This document shows, piece by piece, positions 1-9,200 of a stretch of 49,127 nucleotides of DNA. The first letter of the stretch is position 1, and every line of letters begins with the position of its first letter. This stretch comes from Paracoccaceae bacterium. GTDB taxonomy: Bacteria > Pseudomonadota > Alphaproteobacteria > Rhodobacterales > Rhodobacteraceae. The stretch is from assembly GCA_029244725.1 (NCBI GenBank), contig JAQWQJ010000126.1:1-49127 (forward strand), read 5' to 3'. Both the position numbers and the translations under genes were made by a program. A model generated the notes under the pieces. That model did not search any database, was not told the origin of the DNA, and saw nothing but the letters and a program-made list of their open reading frames with translations.

Positions 1-135
1 TGTTCCAAAGGCCCAATTTGGACTATATTTGAAGGAATGTGAGTGGCGTTTTAACAACAGTGACCCGTCAGTGCAATTATCACAGCTAAGACAATGGGTT
101 AAGAAGTATTTGAACTAGTTATCTGGGTCAGCCCC
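1..135 (+). mobile_element. IS1595-family transposase, 3' end (partial, contig edge)
   Basis: The first 118 bases encode, in frame 2, the last 38 residues of a transposase ending with a TAG stop at 116-118. The motif YLKECEWRFNN is what I recall from the C-terminus of IS1595/ISXO2-type transposases. The following bases to 135 (ending in GCCCC) would be the element's terminal sequence. The same 135 bases recur exactly, reverse-complemented, at 48990-49124. The 5' part of the transposase lies outside the window. Confidence 0.75.
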
Positions 136-550
136 TTAAAACCTTCTTCGTCACTCATCGACTCATCTCCGATTCTAGCCCCACTATTTTTATGAATTAA
201 CTTCTTGGCGCACAACCTCGAAGCACCCCGCACAACCACGCCGCCTTCGGGTGTCTCCGTTTGCTTTGATAGCAGTCGAACCAGCCTCAACTGCGGCGCA
301 ATCCATTTGTGGCAAGCACCTGAAAAAGCAATCCTTTTTGAATGCGTCTCGATTTGGGTGAAGGGCGGGTGGGAAGAGACGTGGGGCGTTCGGAGACCGA
401 TTTCGGGTCAACGACCAGTCTCCAAAAGTCGGGTGGCTACGCTAAACCCCTTTGAACCAAAAAGAAAAAAGGCCCCGTGAGGAACCTCGTCTCGGGTTCG
501 CGAATGGTTTGTGGCGGAGGGAGCCAACCTGGCACCCAACTCTCTCTCGG
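136..550. other. Gene-poor stretch; possible truncated gene start at 158 (-)
   Basis: No convincing gene is present. On the minus strand a GGAG sits ahead of an ATG at 156-158 that would encode MSDEEGFKG before running into the IS1595 end, so a gene may have been cut here by that insertion. Longer open frames in this stretch on both strands are overlapping, basic or low-complexity translations and match no family I recognise. Confidence 0.3.
459..496 (-). terminator. Possible rho-independent terminator (minus strand)
   Basis: Read on the minus strand, an imperfect hairpin (CCCG with CGGG outside, GAGG-TT-CCTC inside, bulge between) is followed by the T-rich run TTTTTTCTTTTT. It is oriented to stop leftward transcription coming from the membrane-protein genes at 0.9-3.8 kb, although an IS256 relic lies between them. 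Confidence 0.35.
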
Positions 551-746
551 GGACTAACCTGAATTTTGTGCGCTGACGTGGTAACTGCTCGAAGAGGAGA
601 CCCACGTATGAGCATTGATTAAGACATTTTGGACCGATTGATGGAAGGCCGTGCGCCTGGTGATTTGTTTGGCAAAGACGGCATTTTGTCAGAGCTGACA
701 AAGGCGCTGGCGGAGCGGGCGTTGAGCACGGAGATGGATGTCCATC
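551..746 (+). mobile_element. IS256-family element, truncated left-end relic
   Basis: This stretch aligns base for base, with scattered differences, to the left end of the intact IS256-type element at 41756: the inverted-repeat region with AATTTTGTGCG, the GAGGAG ribosome site, and the first roughly 45 codons of the transposase. Similarity stops at about 746, after the codons for MDVH. The reading frame is dead: the fifth codon is TAA where the intact copy has AAA. It is a decayed copy, oriented like the intact one on the other side of the polyketide cluster. Confidence 0.85.
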
Positions 747-891
747 AATTCTGAAGGCCAATTCCGCTTACCATCCGCCCGCCGCGGCAACCTTGCCAGA
801 AACTCGCTTGTAGCTCCCATCGAGAAACTCCCTTCAAACCAAAGAAAGCTCTGAATCGCAGATCACGCGCTAATACCCCCAACTCAGGCCA

Positions 892-1053
892 TTATGTGCG
901 GCGCGGTCCTGAGACAATCAGCAGCAAGAGACCCAGAATGGGTGTCAAAGCGAGCGAAGCAAAGAAATACCCCCAAAAGCCCATGCGCTTGTTAACGCCG
1001 AACATAGCAATCAACAAACAAACGCCGAGGTAGATAAGAGCTGCGAAATGCAT
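892..1053 (-). CDS. Small membrane protein, 53 aa (unknown function)
   Basis: The frame starts MHFAALIYLGVC and ends SGPRRT. It begins with ATG preceded by a strong AGGAGG at ideal spacing that overlaps the TAG stop of the upstream gene, 9 bases away, which argues for a real, translationally coupled gene. Two hydrophobic stretches (about residues 2-18 and 27-47), separated by the basic turn NKRMG, predict a two-helix inner-membrane hairpin with a short basic tail. I do not recognise a family. Its place as last gene after the SPFH and binding-protein genes suggests it belongs to the same membrane-associated system. Confidence 0.65.
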   Translation of the reverse strand: MHFAALIYLGVCLLIAMFGVNKRMGFWGYFFASLALTPILGLLLLIVSGPRRT

Positions 1054-1062
1054 GTGTGCCTC

Positions 1063-2388
1063 CTAGTTATTTGTGGCAGGGGAAGAGTCGGGAAAAATAT
1101 CGGTCAGCGCCCGGATGTCGACCTTGGGATCAAGAAGGCTCCCACGCGGAGAGAAATCGATTGTTTGGCCCGCAAAAGCCCAATTCGGCAGCGCCCGCAG
1201 TTCGGTCGCGGCTTCATGCGGCACCAGCGTAGCTGCGCGTTTCCACATGTCAGCCATGAGGATCACGGAGTCGTAGGCGTAGTTGCTCACTAACGCCTCT
1301 CGGAATGATCCGTCCGCTTGATCTGCCCGGATCAGAGAGTCGTTCAGATCCACCACATGGATCAGCTCTTTTTGCGCGTCATCGATGCTGTCTAGAACTG
1401 ACTGCGGGATCGATGGGTAGAAACTGGCGATTTGAGGCAGGATGACCACCGGTAGGTCCAAGCGACGCCTCATGATCTCCAAAAGAAGGTCAACAGCGCC
1501 TGGGTCTTCATCGAAGATCAATACGAAATCAGGCCTTTGCTCGGATACCGTCGTGACAAGTTCGCGATAAACAAGCGAAGAACCCTCGTAGGTCAAATAG
1601 GTCGCGAGCGGAACGAAATCTGGGTCCTCAATTCGGTCGGCTTCGTACTTTTGATCATTGCCCAGGACTTTGATGGCCAAGGCGTTCTGGAAGTAGGCAT
1701 AAAGCTGGTGCGTGTATTCATCGCGGGCCGCAACAACGGCTACCTTTTTGTAGCCGTTCGAAAAGATGAAATCCGCGATCGCGTCGACTATAAAATAGTC
1801 ATCGGCGATCAACTGAAAAGTACTCTTGAATGGGTTCTCGGTCAGAGATGTCTGCCGCACCGAGGGCACGAATAGCACAAGATCCGAGGCGTGATAGCTC
1901 GCGCTGCCACGTATGGCGCTAACCGCATCAGCGTGACCGACAACGCCCAAAACTTGTGTATCCTTGATGACGTCACGCCCTATTGTCGGGCCACTGGTCG
2001 CGTCATAGGAAAAGTTCTCGATTTCAACCGTAAAGTTGACCACTTCGCCGTCGTTAGACAGAAAGCTGGGTTCGCTGGCGTTAATCTCTTGAGCTGCACG
2101 CTGGGCACCGGCAAAAAAGCCTGGGTCATCGTCGGGCCAAACCGCCGCGATCTTAATCGGTGCATCGGGGGCTGCGGCGAACTCGGCCCGCGCATCACCC
2201 AAAGCATCTGGCTGGCGCTCGCGCACGTAAAAGTAGACCGCGACCAACCCCGAAAGAAAGACCACCATTAAGCCCAACGCCCGCAGCTGCACTGGTCGCT
2301 CCATGGTGTAGGACCAGAGCGCGCGCAGGATCAGGACCAGCGTTGTCGTGGTCAGAAATAAGTAGAGAAGATAGACGATCTTATCCAC
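1063..2388 (-). CDS. Membrane-anchored periplasmic-binding (LivJ/receptor-ligand type) protein
   Basis: A 441-residue protein with two hydrophobic helices at the N-terminus (about 4-24 and 35-54), then a periplasmic-binding-fold domain beginning near residue 78 (IKIAAVWPDDDPGFFAGA), typical of branched-chain amino-acid-type binding proteins (Peripla_BP_6/ANF receptor fold). Because it keeps two membrane spans instead of a cleaved signal, it probably senses or holds a ligand at the outer face of the inner membrane rather than feeding an ABC importer; no permease genes are nearby. The start is GTG with AAGGCGG upstream, 14 bases after the SPFH gene. The ligand is unknown. A link to the polyketide is possible only by proximity. 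Confidence 0.75.
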   Translation of the reverse strand: MDKIVYLLYLFLTTTTLVLILRALWSYTMERPVQLRALGLMVVFLSGLVAVYFYVRERQPDALGDARAEFAAAPDAPIKIAAVWPDDDPGFFAGAQRAAQEINASEPSFLSNDGEVVNFTVEIENFSYDATSGPTIGRDVIKDTQVLGVVGHADAVSAIRGSASYHASDLVLFVPSVRQTSLTENPFKSTFQLIADDYFIVDAIADFIFSNGYKKVAVVAARDEYTHQLYAYFQNALAIKVLGNDQKYEADRIEDPDFVPLATYLTYEGSSLVYRELVTTVSEQRPDFVLIFDEDPGAVDLLLEIMRRRLDLPVVILPQIASFYPSIPQSVLDSIDDAQKELIHVVDLNDSLIRADQADGSFREALVSNYAYDSVILMADMWKRAATLVPHEAATELRALPNWAFAGQTIDFSPRGSLLDPKVDIRALTDIFPDSSPATNN

Positions 2389-2402
2389 GTCAGCCGCCTT
2401 CG

Positions 2403-3215
2403 CTATTCAGCATTCAGGATCACAGGCAGACCATCGCTGCCGTTGCCCATGATAATGATCTTGCTGTTGTCAGACGTTGCGATTTCTTTGGTTGCGCGCA
2501 CCCCTTCCCATTGCAGCAGCTCTGGGGTCAGGGTCTCTTCAATTGTCCTGTTATACGCCGCAAAACCACCTGCCTCGATGGCGAGACGTCGGGCTTCTTG
2601 CTCTGTTGCCAAGATGCGGTATTGATAGCTTTCCGCCAACTGCTGCTGGCGGACTTTTTCTTCTACGGCCTCTTGAAAGCCGCGTGGCAGCGTGACGGAT
2701 CGAATAACCACATCATCAATGGTGACAAAGCTCTGGCTTGCCTCTTCGACAGCCTCGATCACTGCGGTGCGTATGATCTCACGACTGCGCGTATATATCT
2801 CTTCTGTGCGCAGCGACCCAACGGCCCGACGCATCGCGCTCTCCACCTCGGGTATCACAATGACCTGCTCGTAGTCGGGGCCAAGCTTTTGGTGCAACTC
2901 ACCCAAAAGGTTGCGATCTGGGTGATATCTGATGGCCAGCGCGATCTGGGCTGTGAGCCCTTCTTCCGTCAGGATGTCGAGCTCGCGCTGTACCATCTGT
3001 TTGCGCGTGTCGTAGATGTACAGCTCGTCCCAAGGGAAGATCACGCGGAGCCCTTCACCGTAGACTTTGTCGGTCTGTGTACCGCCAAAGAAGCGCTGCC
3101 ATAGGACGGCCTTCTCGCCTGGGCGAATGCTCACAAAAGTCTCGGGGATGAAGTAAATGAATACCGTCAACCCCAAGAGGAAGCCAAGCATCAGCCTGGG
3201 TCGAAACTGTCCCAT
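2403..3215 (-). CDS. SPFH/prohibitin-family membrane protein
   Basis: A 270-residue protein: an N-terminal membrane helix (about 8-28), then an SPFH/band-7 domain (about 28-210, with VSIRPGEKAVLW at its start and RTEEIYTRSREIIRTAV in the middle), a charged coiled-coil stretch (about 185-230, EKVRQQQLAESYQYRILATE), and a short tail. Such proteins form ring or cage assemblies on membranes and organise microdomains or control proteases. The start is ATG with AAGGAGAG 9 bases upstream. It sits 54 bases downstream of the DUF697-like gene and 14 bases upstream of the binding-protein gene, so the three probably share a transcript. A role in self-protection or in the polyketide exporter's membrane environment is speculation. 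Confidence 0.85.
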   Translation of the reverse strand: MGQFRPRLMLGFLLGLTVFIYFIPETFVSIRPGEKAVLWQRFFGGTQTDKVYGEGLRVIFPWDELYIYDTRKQMVQRELDILTEEGLTAQIALAIRYHPDRNLLGELHQKLGPDYEQVIVIPEVESAMRRAVGSLRTEEIYTRSREIIRTAVIEAVEEASQSFVTIDDVVIRSVTLPRGFQEAVEEKVRQQQLAESYQYRILATEQEARRLAIEAGGFAAYNRTIEETLTPELLQWEGVRATKEIATSDNSKIIIMGNGSDGLPVILNAE

Positions 3216-3269
3216 AAAAGCTATCTCTCCTTAGCTCACGTTTTTCATTCGCTCAAACCGGCGGGTCGA

Positions 3270-3779
3270 TTATTTGCCGGAGGCTTTGTTCTTGAGCGTT
3301 TTTGCGGCTTCTTTGCCTTGCTCGACCAAGTCAGTGAACCGCTCGCGCGCGGATTTGACATCCAGGTCGTCCATGCCGCCACCATTTGCAAAATGACGCT
3401 CCATGATCTTGCCAACCGCGTATGTCGAGGCACCAGCAAGGATAACAGTTGAGCTCAGCGCAAGGCTCCAACCGATCACGGGGATGGCCTGTGCCAACGA
3501 GGCAAACGGCAATGCGCCAAACAATGGTAGCGCGCCGCCAACGAGCGAAATGATGATCGAGCGGGCCCGTTTTTCGGAATACTCGACGCCGTGCGTCTCT
3601 GCGAGGCGGCGGATCATGTTCAACTGCACCGCGCCAATACCAAGCACGTCAACCAGCGGGATCGGCACGAGGCCCACGCCCATTGCTGACAGGATATGAC
3701 GGTCAATAATCGCTGAGGATTGGCTGTCGGCCAGTGCCTCAACCGAGACTTCCAACACTTCTGCTGTAGCTTCACTCAT
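3270..3779 (-). CDS. DUF697 (YcjF-like) membrane protein
   Basis: A 169-residue protein. Residues about 18-125 match the DUF697 pattern: a DRHILSAMGVGLVPIPLVD opening, amphipathic helices, then hydrophobic segments with ALPLFGALPFASLAQAIPVIG and LALSSTVILAGASTYAVGK. The tail is charged and ends in KNKASGK. DUF697 proteins are inner-membrane proteins of unclear role, often beside GTPases. The ATG start has AAAGGAC upstream. The 84-base gap to the ABC transporter gene contains an AT-rich, partly dyad-symmetric CCATATATAGTGG, possibly a promoter or operator; no terminator is visible after the transporter, so read-through from the PKS operon is possible. Confidence 0.75.
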   Translation of the reverse strand: MSEATAEVLEVSVEALADSQSSAIIDRHILSAMGVGLVPIPLVDVLGIGAVQLNMIRRLAETHGVEYSEKRARSIIISLVGGALPLFGALPFASLAQAIPVIGWSLALSSTVILAGASTYAVGKIMERHFANGGGMDDLDVKSARERFTDLVEQGKEAAKTLKNKASGK

Positions 3780-3863
3780 GGAATTTGTCCTTTCTAAATT
3801 CGGGGCTTAGCCTGTGGCTCAACCCACTATATATGGTAGTTAGGTTTCGGTTTTTTTGCAACT

Positions 3864-5480
3864 TTATTCAGTGTCTTTGCTGATCCTCCCGTAATCAAGT
3901 TTTATGATGCGATCCGCCTGATCGAAGTAGGCGTCGTCATGCGTAATCGCGATTATCGTTTTGCCGTCGGCCTTCAATTCGGGCAGGATTTCGGTGTAAA
4001 AGACCGACCGGAAATGCGGGTCCTGTTCGGCAGCCCATTCGTCAAAGACATAGATGGCGCTGTCCTCAACCAGGGCTGCGACCATCGCGAGGCGCTTCTT
4101 CTGGCCTGTGGATAGGGCCTTGGTGGTAAAGGCACCGTCTGCAAAACTTACTTTGTCGGTCAGCTGCATTCTCTCAATAAGCTTCGCAACAAGCTCTTGA
4201 TCGGCGTCCTCGTAACCATACAGGCGGCTAAAGAGGTGGAAATCCCCGGTGATCAGAGAGAAATTCTGGCGAAACGATGTTAGATCACCACTGGCCATAG
4301 GCTCACCGTTCAAAAGCAATTCGCCTGCCGCCACCGGATAGAGGCCAGTGAGCACCTTGATGAGCGTGGATTTTCCGCTGCCATTGCCCCCAACGACATA
4401 GAGCACCTCGCCCTTTTTGACCCGCAGATCAATCGGTCCAAGCTGGAAGCCCCTGCTCTCGTCAGGATCAAAGTAGGTGAATTGAACATCGCGCAACTCG
4501 AGCGCCTCAAACGCGTCGCCATCCACCGGATTGAGCGAAAGGACCTCCATCTGGGCGTCGAGTTTCTCTTCCAACTCTTCCAGGTCGCGCAGGGCGTTGT
4601 TGGTCCGCGACAACACCGGGAAGATGTCCAGAAAGCCTGCCAGATACCCGATGAGAAAAAGCACGATCGCCGTGATTTCGAGCACTTCAAGCGCGTACAT
4701 GTCCGTCATCTTTGGGATCACAAAAACAACGACAGCGATGACCAAGAAGAAAACCGACTGGATGATCAGGCGCATCTTCACGATTTCTTCGGTCGCGCGC
4801 AGGCTCAGTATTGATGATAGATCCACGAGGCGCGCATAATCCGCGCGCAGGGCCGAGCGACGCTTGGCATTGATCTTTACTTCCTTGAACCCGGCTAGGG
4901 ACTCGGCCACCAAGTTCGACAGCTCTTTGTCATTCTCCGAGAAGGCCACCATTTGCTTCTTGCTTTCGCCCTGTTGGGAATGGCGGTAGAGCGCTGCGAA
5001 AACAAGCGCCCCTGCCACTGCGAGAAACGCCGCGAAAGACACAAAGGCAAGGTAAGCCGCACAGAAGAACAACATGAACATCGACTGCAGGCCGTAAACG
5101 ATGGTGTCTGATGCCTGGACGACCTGACCGATGCTGCGCGCGCTCGTCGAAATGACGTCCGAGCGGCGCATCTGTTCGAGCGCGTCCAATCGCAGTGCAA
5201 GCAGCTTGTCCATCAGGCGCTCGCGCTGGCGCGTCATCGCATCGTCAAATAGCCGCTTGCCGGCCGTTTCTGCTCGCATCTTGGCCACTGCAAAGACCAC
5301 CAGACACGCGAGGAACATTGCAAAGGCCCAAGTCGTGTCTTCGCCGCGATACACAGCGTCCGCGCCGTAGTTGATAAAGCCCACCAGCGCTGCATTGGCC
5401 GCACCAGAGATCACCGTCAGGACGACGATGTTGCGAACCGTTTGAGGCGACTCCTGGCGAAGAACGTTTAGAAGTTGCAC
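3864..5480 (-). CDS. ABC exporter (cyclic-peptide/PvdE-SyrD-type), membrane plus ATPase fused
   Basis: A 538-residue half-transporter. Residues about 15-320 carry six hydrophobic segments of an ABC type-1 exporter fold, and 335-538 form the ATPase: Walker A GGNGSGKST, signature LSTGQKKRLA, Walker B YVFDEWAAEQDP and the switch histidine in AITHDD. The DEWAAEQDP form is the one I associate with the PvdE/SyrD group that exports siderophore precursors and cyclic lipopeptides. It would work as a homodimer exporting the polyketide, or moving an intermediate to the periplasm. The GTG start is preceded by AGGAG. It lies 31 bases after the HAD gene and is probably the last gene of the biosynthetic operon. 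Confidence 0.88.
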   Translation of the reverse strand: MQLLNVLRQESPQTVRNIVVLTVISGAANAALVGFINYGADAVYRGEDTTWAFAMFLACLVVFAVAKMRAETAGKRLFDDAMTRQRERLMDKLLALRLDALEQMRRSDVISTSARSIGQVVQASDTIVYGLQSMFMLFFCAAYLAFVSFAAFLAVAGALVFAALYRHSQQGESKKQMVAFSENDKELSNLVAESLAGFKEVKINAKRRSALRADYARLVDLSSILSLRATEEIVKMRLIIQSVFFLVIAVVVFVIPKMTDMYALEVLEITAIVLFLIGYLAGFLDIFPVLSRTNNALRDLEELEEKLDAQMEVLSLNPVDGDAFEALELRDVQFTYFDPDESRGFQLGPIDLRVKKGEVLYVVGGNGSGKSTLIKVLTGLYPVAAGELLLNGEPMASGDLTSFRQNFSLITGDFHLFSRLYGYEDADQELVAKLIERMQLTDKVSFADGAFTTKALSTGQKKRLAMVAALVEDSAIYVFDEWAAEQDPHFRSVFYTEILPELKADGKTIIAITHDDAYFDQADRIIKLDYGRISKDTE

Positions 5481-5511
5481 AGTATTTCTCCTAAGATGTT
5501 AGTCGTGAGGG

Positions 5512-6219
5512 TCACGCAACGGGATCTTTCCAAAATGCGTTTTCAGCGGCAAGCGTATCAACACGTCTAAGCAGATCGAGATCAATTTTACTAGAGTCGG
5601 CACAGATAAACGGTAGATCGGCGTCTTCCATGCCCTGACGCTGGAAGCCCCAATCCGTGGACGCAGGCACCCCAATGAAACAGGCACCGATCTGACGTGC
5701 ATGGGTGGCGACGAAGTTCACATCATCGATAAACAACACTTGATGCGCGGGCAGCTTGTAGTGGTCCTCGACAATTTCACCCACGCCAGGGCGGAAATCG
5801 TTGGTGCAAATATATTGCTCAAAGATGTCCGCCGACGCGCCGAGCTCTCGCCGCATGTATTTCTCGTCCAGCCCGCCATAGCAGACAAGCTTGACCCCGA
5901 GACTAGGCAGCAGTTCCATCAGGGCCTCGGCGCCTTCGGCCAGTTTGATCGGGTTTTCTTTGAGGTAGTTCTGGCGGAACTCGAAATATGACTGCTCCAT
6001 TTCTTCCGACGTTTTGCCTTTCAAATCCTCAGGCACCTCTTTGAACTGCGACCGGAAATAGGCCGTCGCCTCTGCCCGATTGCGTGAGAACATGTTGTCT
6101 TCCATCTCCTTGGTGTAGTCGAGGCCGTAGAACTCGCAGCTCAGCTTTAAGAGCGGTGCGAAACTATCCGTGAGCAAGGGGCCGTCGATATCCACGGCGA
6201 TAAGCTTGAGTGTCTTCAT
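5512..6219 (-). CDS. HAD-superfamily hydrolase (candidate tailoring phosphatase)
   Basis: A 235-residue HAD protein. Motif I is VDIDGPLLTD (DxD nucleophile pair, near residues 9-11) and motif IV is FIDDVNFVATHARQIGA (acidic pair near residues 166-167). A helical cap lies in between, as in the class I phosphoglycolate-phosphatase-like group. Motif II is unusual (CYGG where Thr or Ser is expected). Its ATG overlaps the stop of PKS2 (ATGA) with GAGGA just upstream, so it is made together with the synthase. It is much shorter than FkbH glyceryl-loading enzymes and lacks their layout. Because PKS2 ends in an AfsA domain that should use a phosphorylated C3 substrate, a phosphatase acting on the butenolide phosphate is a good guess, not shown. 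Confidence 0.8.
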   Translation of the reverse strand: MKTLKLIAVDIDGPLLTDSFAPLLKLSCEFYGLDYTKEMEDNMFSRNRAEATAYFRSQFKEVPEDLKGKTSEEMEQSYFEFRQNYLKENPIKLAEGAEALMELLPSLGVKLVCYGGLDEKYMRRELGASADIFEQYICTNDFRPGVGEIVEDHYKLPAHQVLFIDDVNFVATHARQIGACFIGVPASTDWGFQRQGMEDADLPFICADSSKIDLDLLRRVDTLAAENAFWKDPVA

Positions 6220-9200
6220 TGGCTATCCTCTTCGGCGTGGCGCGGCGCGCGTTGGCCTTCCCAAGCGTCTTTTAGTTGCTGCGGTATGGTCGCGGCAGAG
6301 GTGGAGAATTCTCCAATCTTGCGCCCCGAAACCGCCTCGAGTATCTGGCCGGACACGATCAGCACCACCGCACCACCCACTGTAATGGAATCGTCGGCTG
6401 AGGCTTTGAACGCTACCGTTTCGCTGGTGTAGACAGGCCGGTCGAGCCGAACAGACACATCCCGCAAGAAGGTGACCCCGTCAGAGCGCGCCACCTTGCC
6501 AGCGCTGCGTGTCGCATAGCTGCGCATCAACTGCCGTACCGCCTCTAGTAGGACAATGCTGTCCCACAATGGCCCATTGAAGTCGTTGTAAAACCCTGCG
6601 GCCTTGGCAACGCTCAGAAGCGCGGTCGCGGCCATCCCGTCATATTTGAGGTTCGACAAAAGCACGTTTTCGGCCAGATGTTTGTTCACCCGCTGACGCG
6701 CGACGCGACGCCCTTTGGGTGCGGGCTTTGGCGGAGTAAACCCGGATGGGATCTCTCCAACCGACAAACGTCCGCACGCAACCGTTTTGCCATTTTGCAC
6801 CGCCTCGCCGCGATAGTCATAGCCTGTCGTTGTACTCAGCCGATGCGCCGAGATCTGCGTCGCGGCCTTTTGGCAAAAATTCGGAAACTCGAACTTCATC
6901 CGCCGTAAAAAGACCGGATCGCGCGGGTCCGCGCCGTCGCGGCAAAGGACATCGGCGCGCACCAACTGGCTGATCGCTTCTGATAGGTGCAGGCCCGAGA
7001 CGTGGTCCAGCGGGTGGTCAAAGAACAGCGGGTGACCTTCGTCGATGATCAATCCGGCTGCGGCCCGCGCTGACTTCCCCGGCCCCACAGAGGGGCGCGA
7101 AATCAGCAGATTCATCGGGTCGGATTTCTGGCTGCTTGCGTAGAGATCTAGATGCACACGGTGCGCTTGGTCGACATCTGCGGCCACCTCGCTTGGTTCT
7201 ATAATCTCGTCCACCTGCTTTTGCAGGGCATCAAGCGTGCGGACCTGCAACATACGCTCGCCCAGACCCGCAACCGATTTCAGAGCAGGCAGTTGCGCCT
7301 GCAGACGGCTGACGATGGTCATCAACCCTATGCTGTCGATCCCCAAATCACCCAGCCCGGCCCCGCTGTCGATCTCGTCGCTTGGAATGCCAAGGAAGGC
7401 CGCTGTTATGGCTAAGACAGGGCTATCAGCGGGGCTAGCTGCCAGCTGTGGTTCAGGCGCCTTGGCGGGCTTCGCCGCAGCTCCTGGCGCGCTGACCCAA
7501 TAGCGGTCCCGCGCAAAGGGATAACTCGGTAACGCGATCCGGCGTGGCGGGTCGGTTCGGAACCGGGGCCAATCAACGGGCAACCCATTCAACCACGCAT
7601 CACATGCCGCCGAGATATCCATTTCGGCCACCCAGCGGTCCTGTAGCAGCGCCACATCAGAATCCGAAAGGCCGCTGGTTTGGGTGACATGCACGCTGCG
7701 AGCGGTCCCAGAGCAAAGTGTCTGGGCCATATCTTCGACGGAGCACGCCACAAAGGCCAAACGATGCGGCATCGCCTCGCGCCCCACCTGCAGCGTATGA
7801 GCAACCCGTGCCAACAGGCCGGGGGCATCTTGCAGCGCCTCAACATGGCTGGCCAAAGCCTTGGCCTGTGACGCGAGCGCGTCGGCACTGCGCGCCGACA
7901 GCACTATGATCTCTTGCGAGGTATCAGGTTGCGCGCAGTCACCATTGGGCCACGACATGTCCCCTTCCTCGAGGAGGACGCTAGCATTCACGCCGCCAAA
8001 TCCAAACGAACTGACACCTGTCATCAACCGCTTGCCCGGCGCTGGTTGCCACTCGCGTGTCTCAAGCGCCAGATCAAATGCACTGCCTTCGACCTTTACG
8101 GCAGGGTTCAGCGTCTCGAAGTTCAGGTTACCCGCAATCCGCCGGTGCCGCATCTGAAGCACAGCTTTGATCAGCCCAGCTACGCCTGCAGCGACCTCAA
8201 GATGGCCGATATGGGACTTGGCCGTGCCGACGACACATGTGCCGCCGCCCTCAGCACCGTGGGATTTAAAGGCCGACTTCAGCCCCTCGATCTCAATCGG
8301 ATCACCCAATGCTGTGCCGGTGCCATGCGCCTCCCAGCAGGTGATGTCGCGGGCATCCACTCCCGCACGACCGATAACCTCGGCGATTAGGCTGGCCTGC
8401 GACGCGGGGTTCGGGGCAGTCAGCGATGCAGCGCGCCCAGCATGGGCCACGCCAGAGGCTTTGACAACAGCGAGCACCTCATCACCGTCACGCCGCGCAT
8501 CGGCCAAACGTTTGAGAACGACAATGCCCACACCCTCGCCACGCACATAGCCATTGGCAGACGCGTCAAACGTCCTGCAGCGCCCATCGGGCGACAGCAT
8601 ACCAGCTGACGCAAAGGCCACGTGCATGTCCGCATTGGGTATCACGTTCACGCCGCCCGCAAGCGCCATGTCAGTATACCCCGCCTTAAGATCTTCGACC
8701 GCGCGATGCAGCGCCACAAGGCTTGAGGAACACGCCGTCTCAAAAGGTTCGCTGGGGCCCTGCAGGTTGAGCATATGGCTGATCCGGCTCGGCCCGATCG
8801 AGGCCACGTTGCCCGTCACCCATCGGGGATCGCAGGTGTCGCCGCGCGCCTCGATGTTACGACAGTAGCTCGAATTCGAGGTACCAATATAGAGCCCTGT
8901 CTTGGTGCCAGCGAGGCTTGCCGGTGCGTAACCTGCATTTTCAATCGCAGCCCAAGAATGGGTCATCATCACGCGCTGCTGAGGGTCGGTCAACTCGGCC
9001 TCGGTCGGCGACATACCGAACATTTCGGGGTCAAACTCGGCGACGCTGTCGGTAAACCCACCCCAATGCACGTTGGTTTTCCCCTGCTCAGTCCGAGGGT
9101 CCCCATCAACCGCGCGCCAATCCCAACGCCATTCGGGTGGACGCGTGATGACATCACGCCCAGCCATGAGGTTGGCCCAGAACGTTTCGATACTGTCTGC

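Noticed and set aside
408-761. 117-codon minus-strand frame over the IS256 relic
   Set aside because: Shadow of the transposase relic; the equivalent antisense frame appears over the intact copy at 41794-42111.
5512-6219. FkbH-type glyceryl-ACP-loading enzyme
   Set aside because: At 235 residues it lacks the extra domains of FkbH proteins, and no glyceryl carrier is paired with it.
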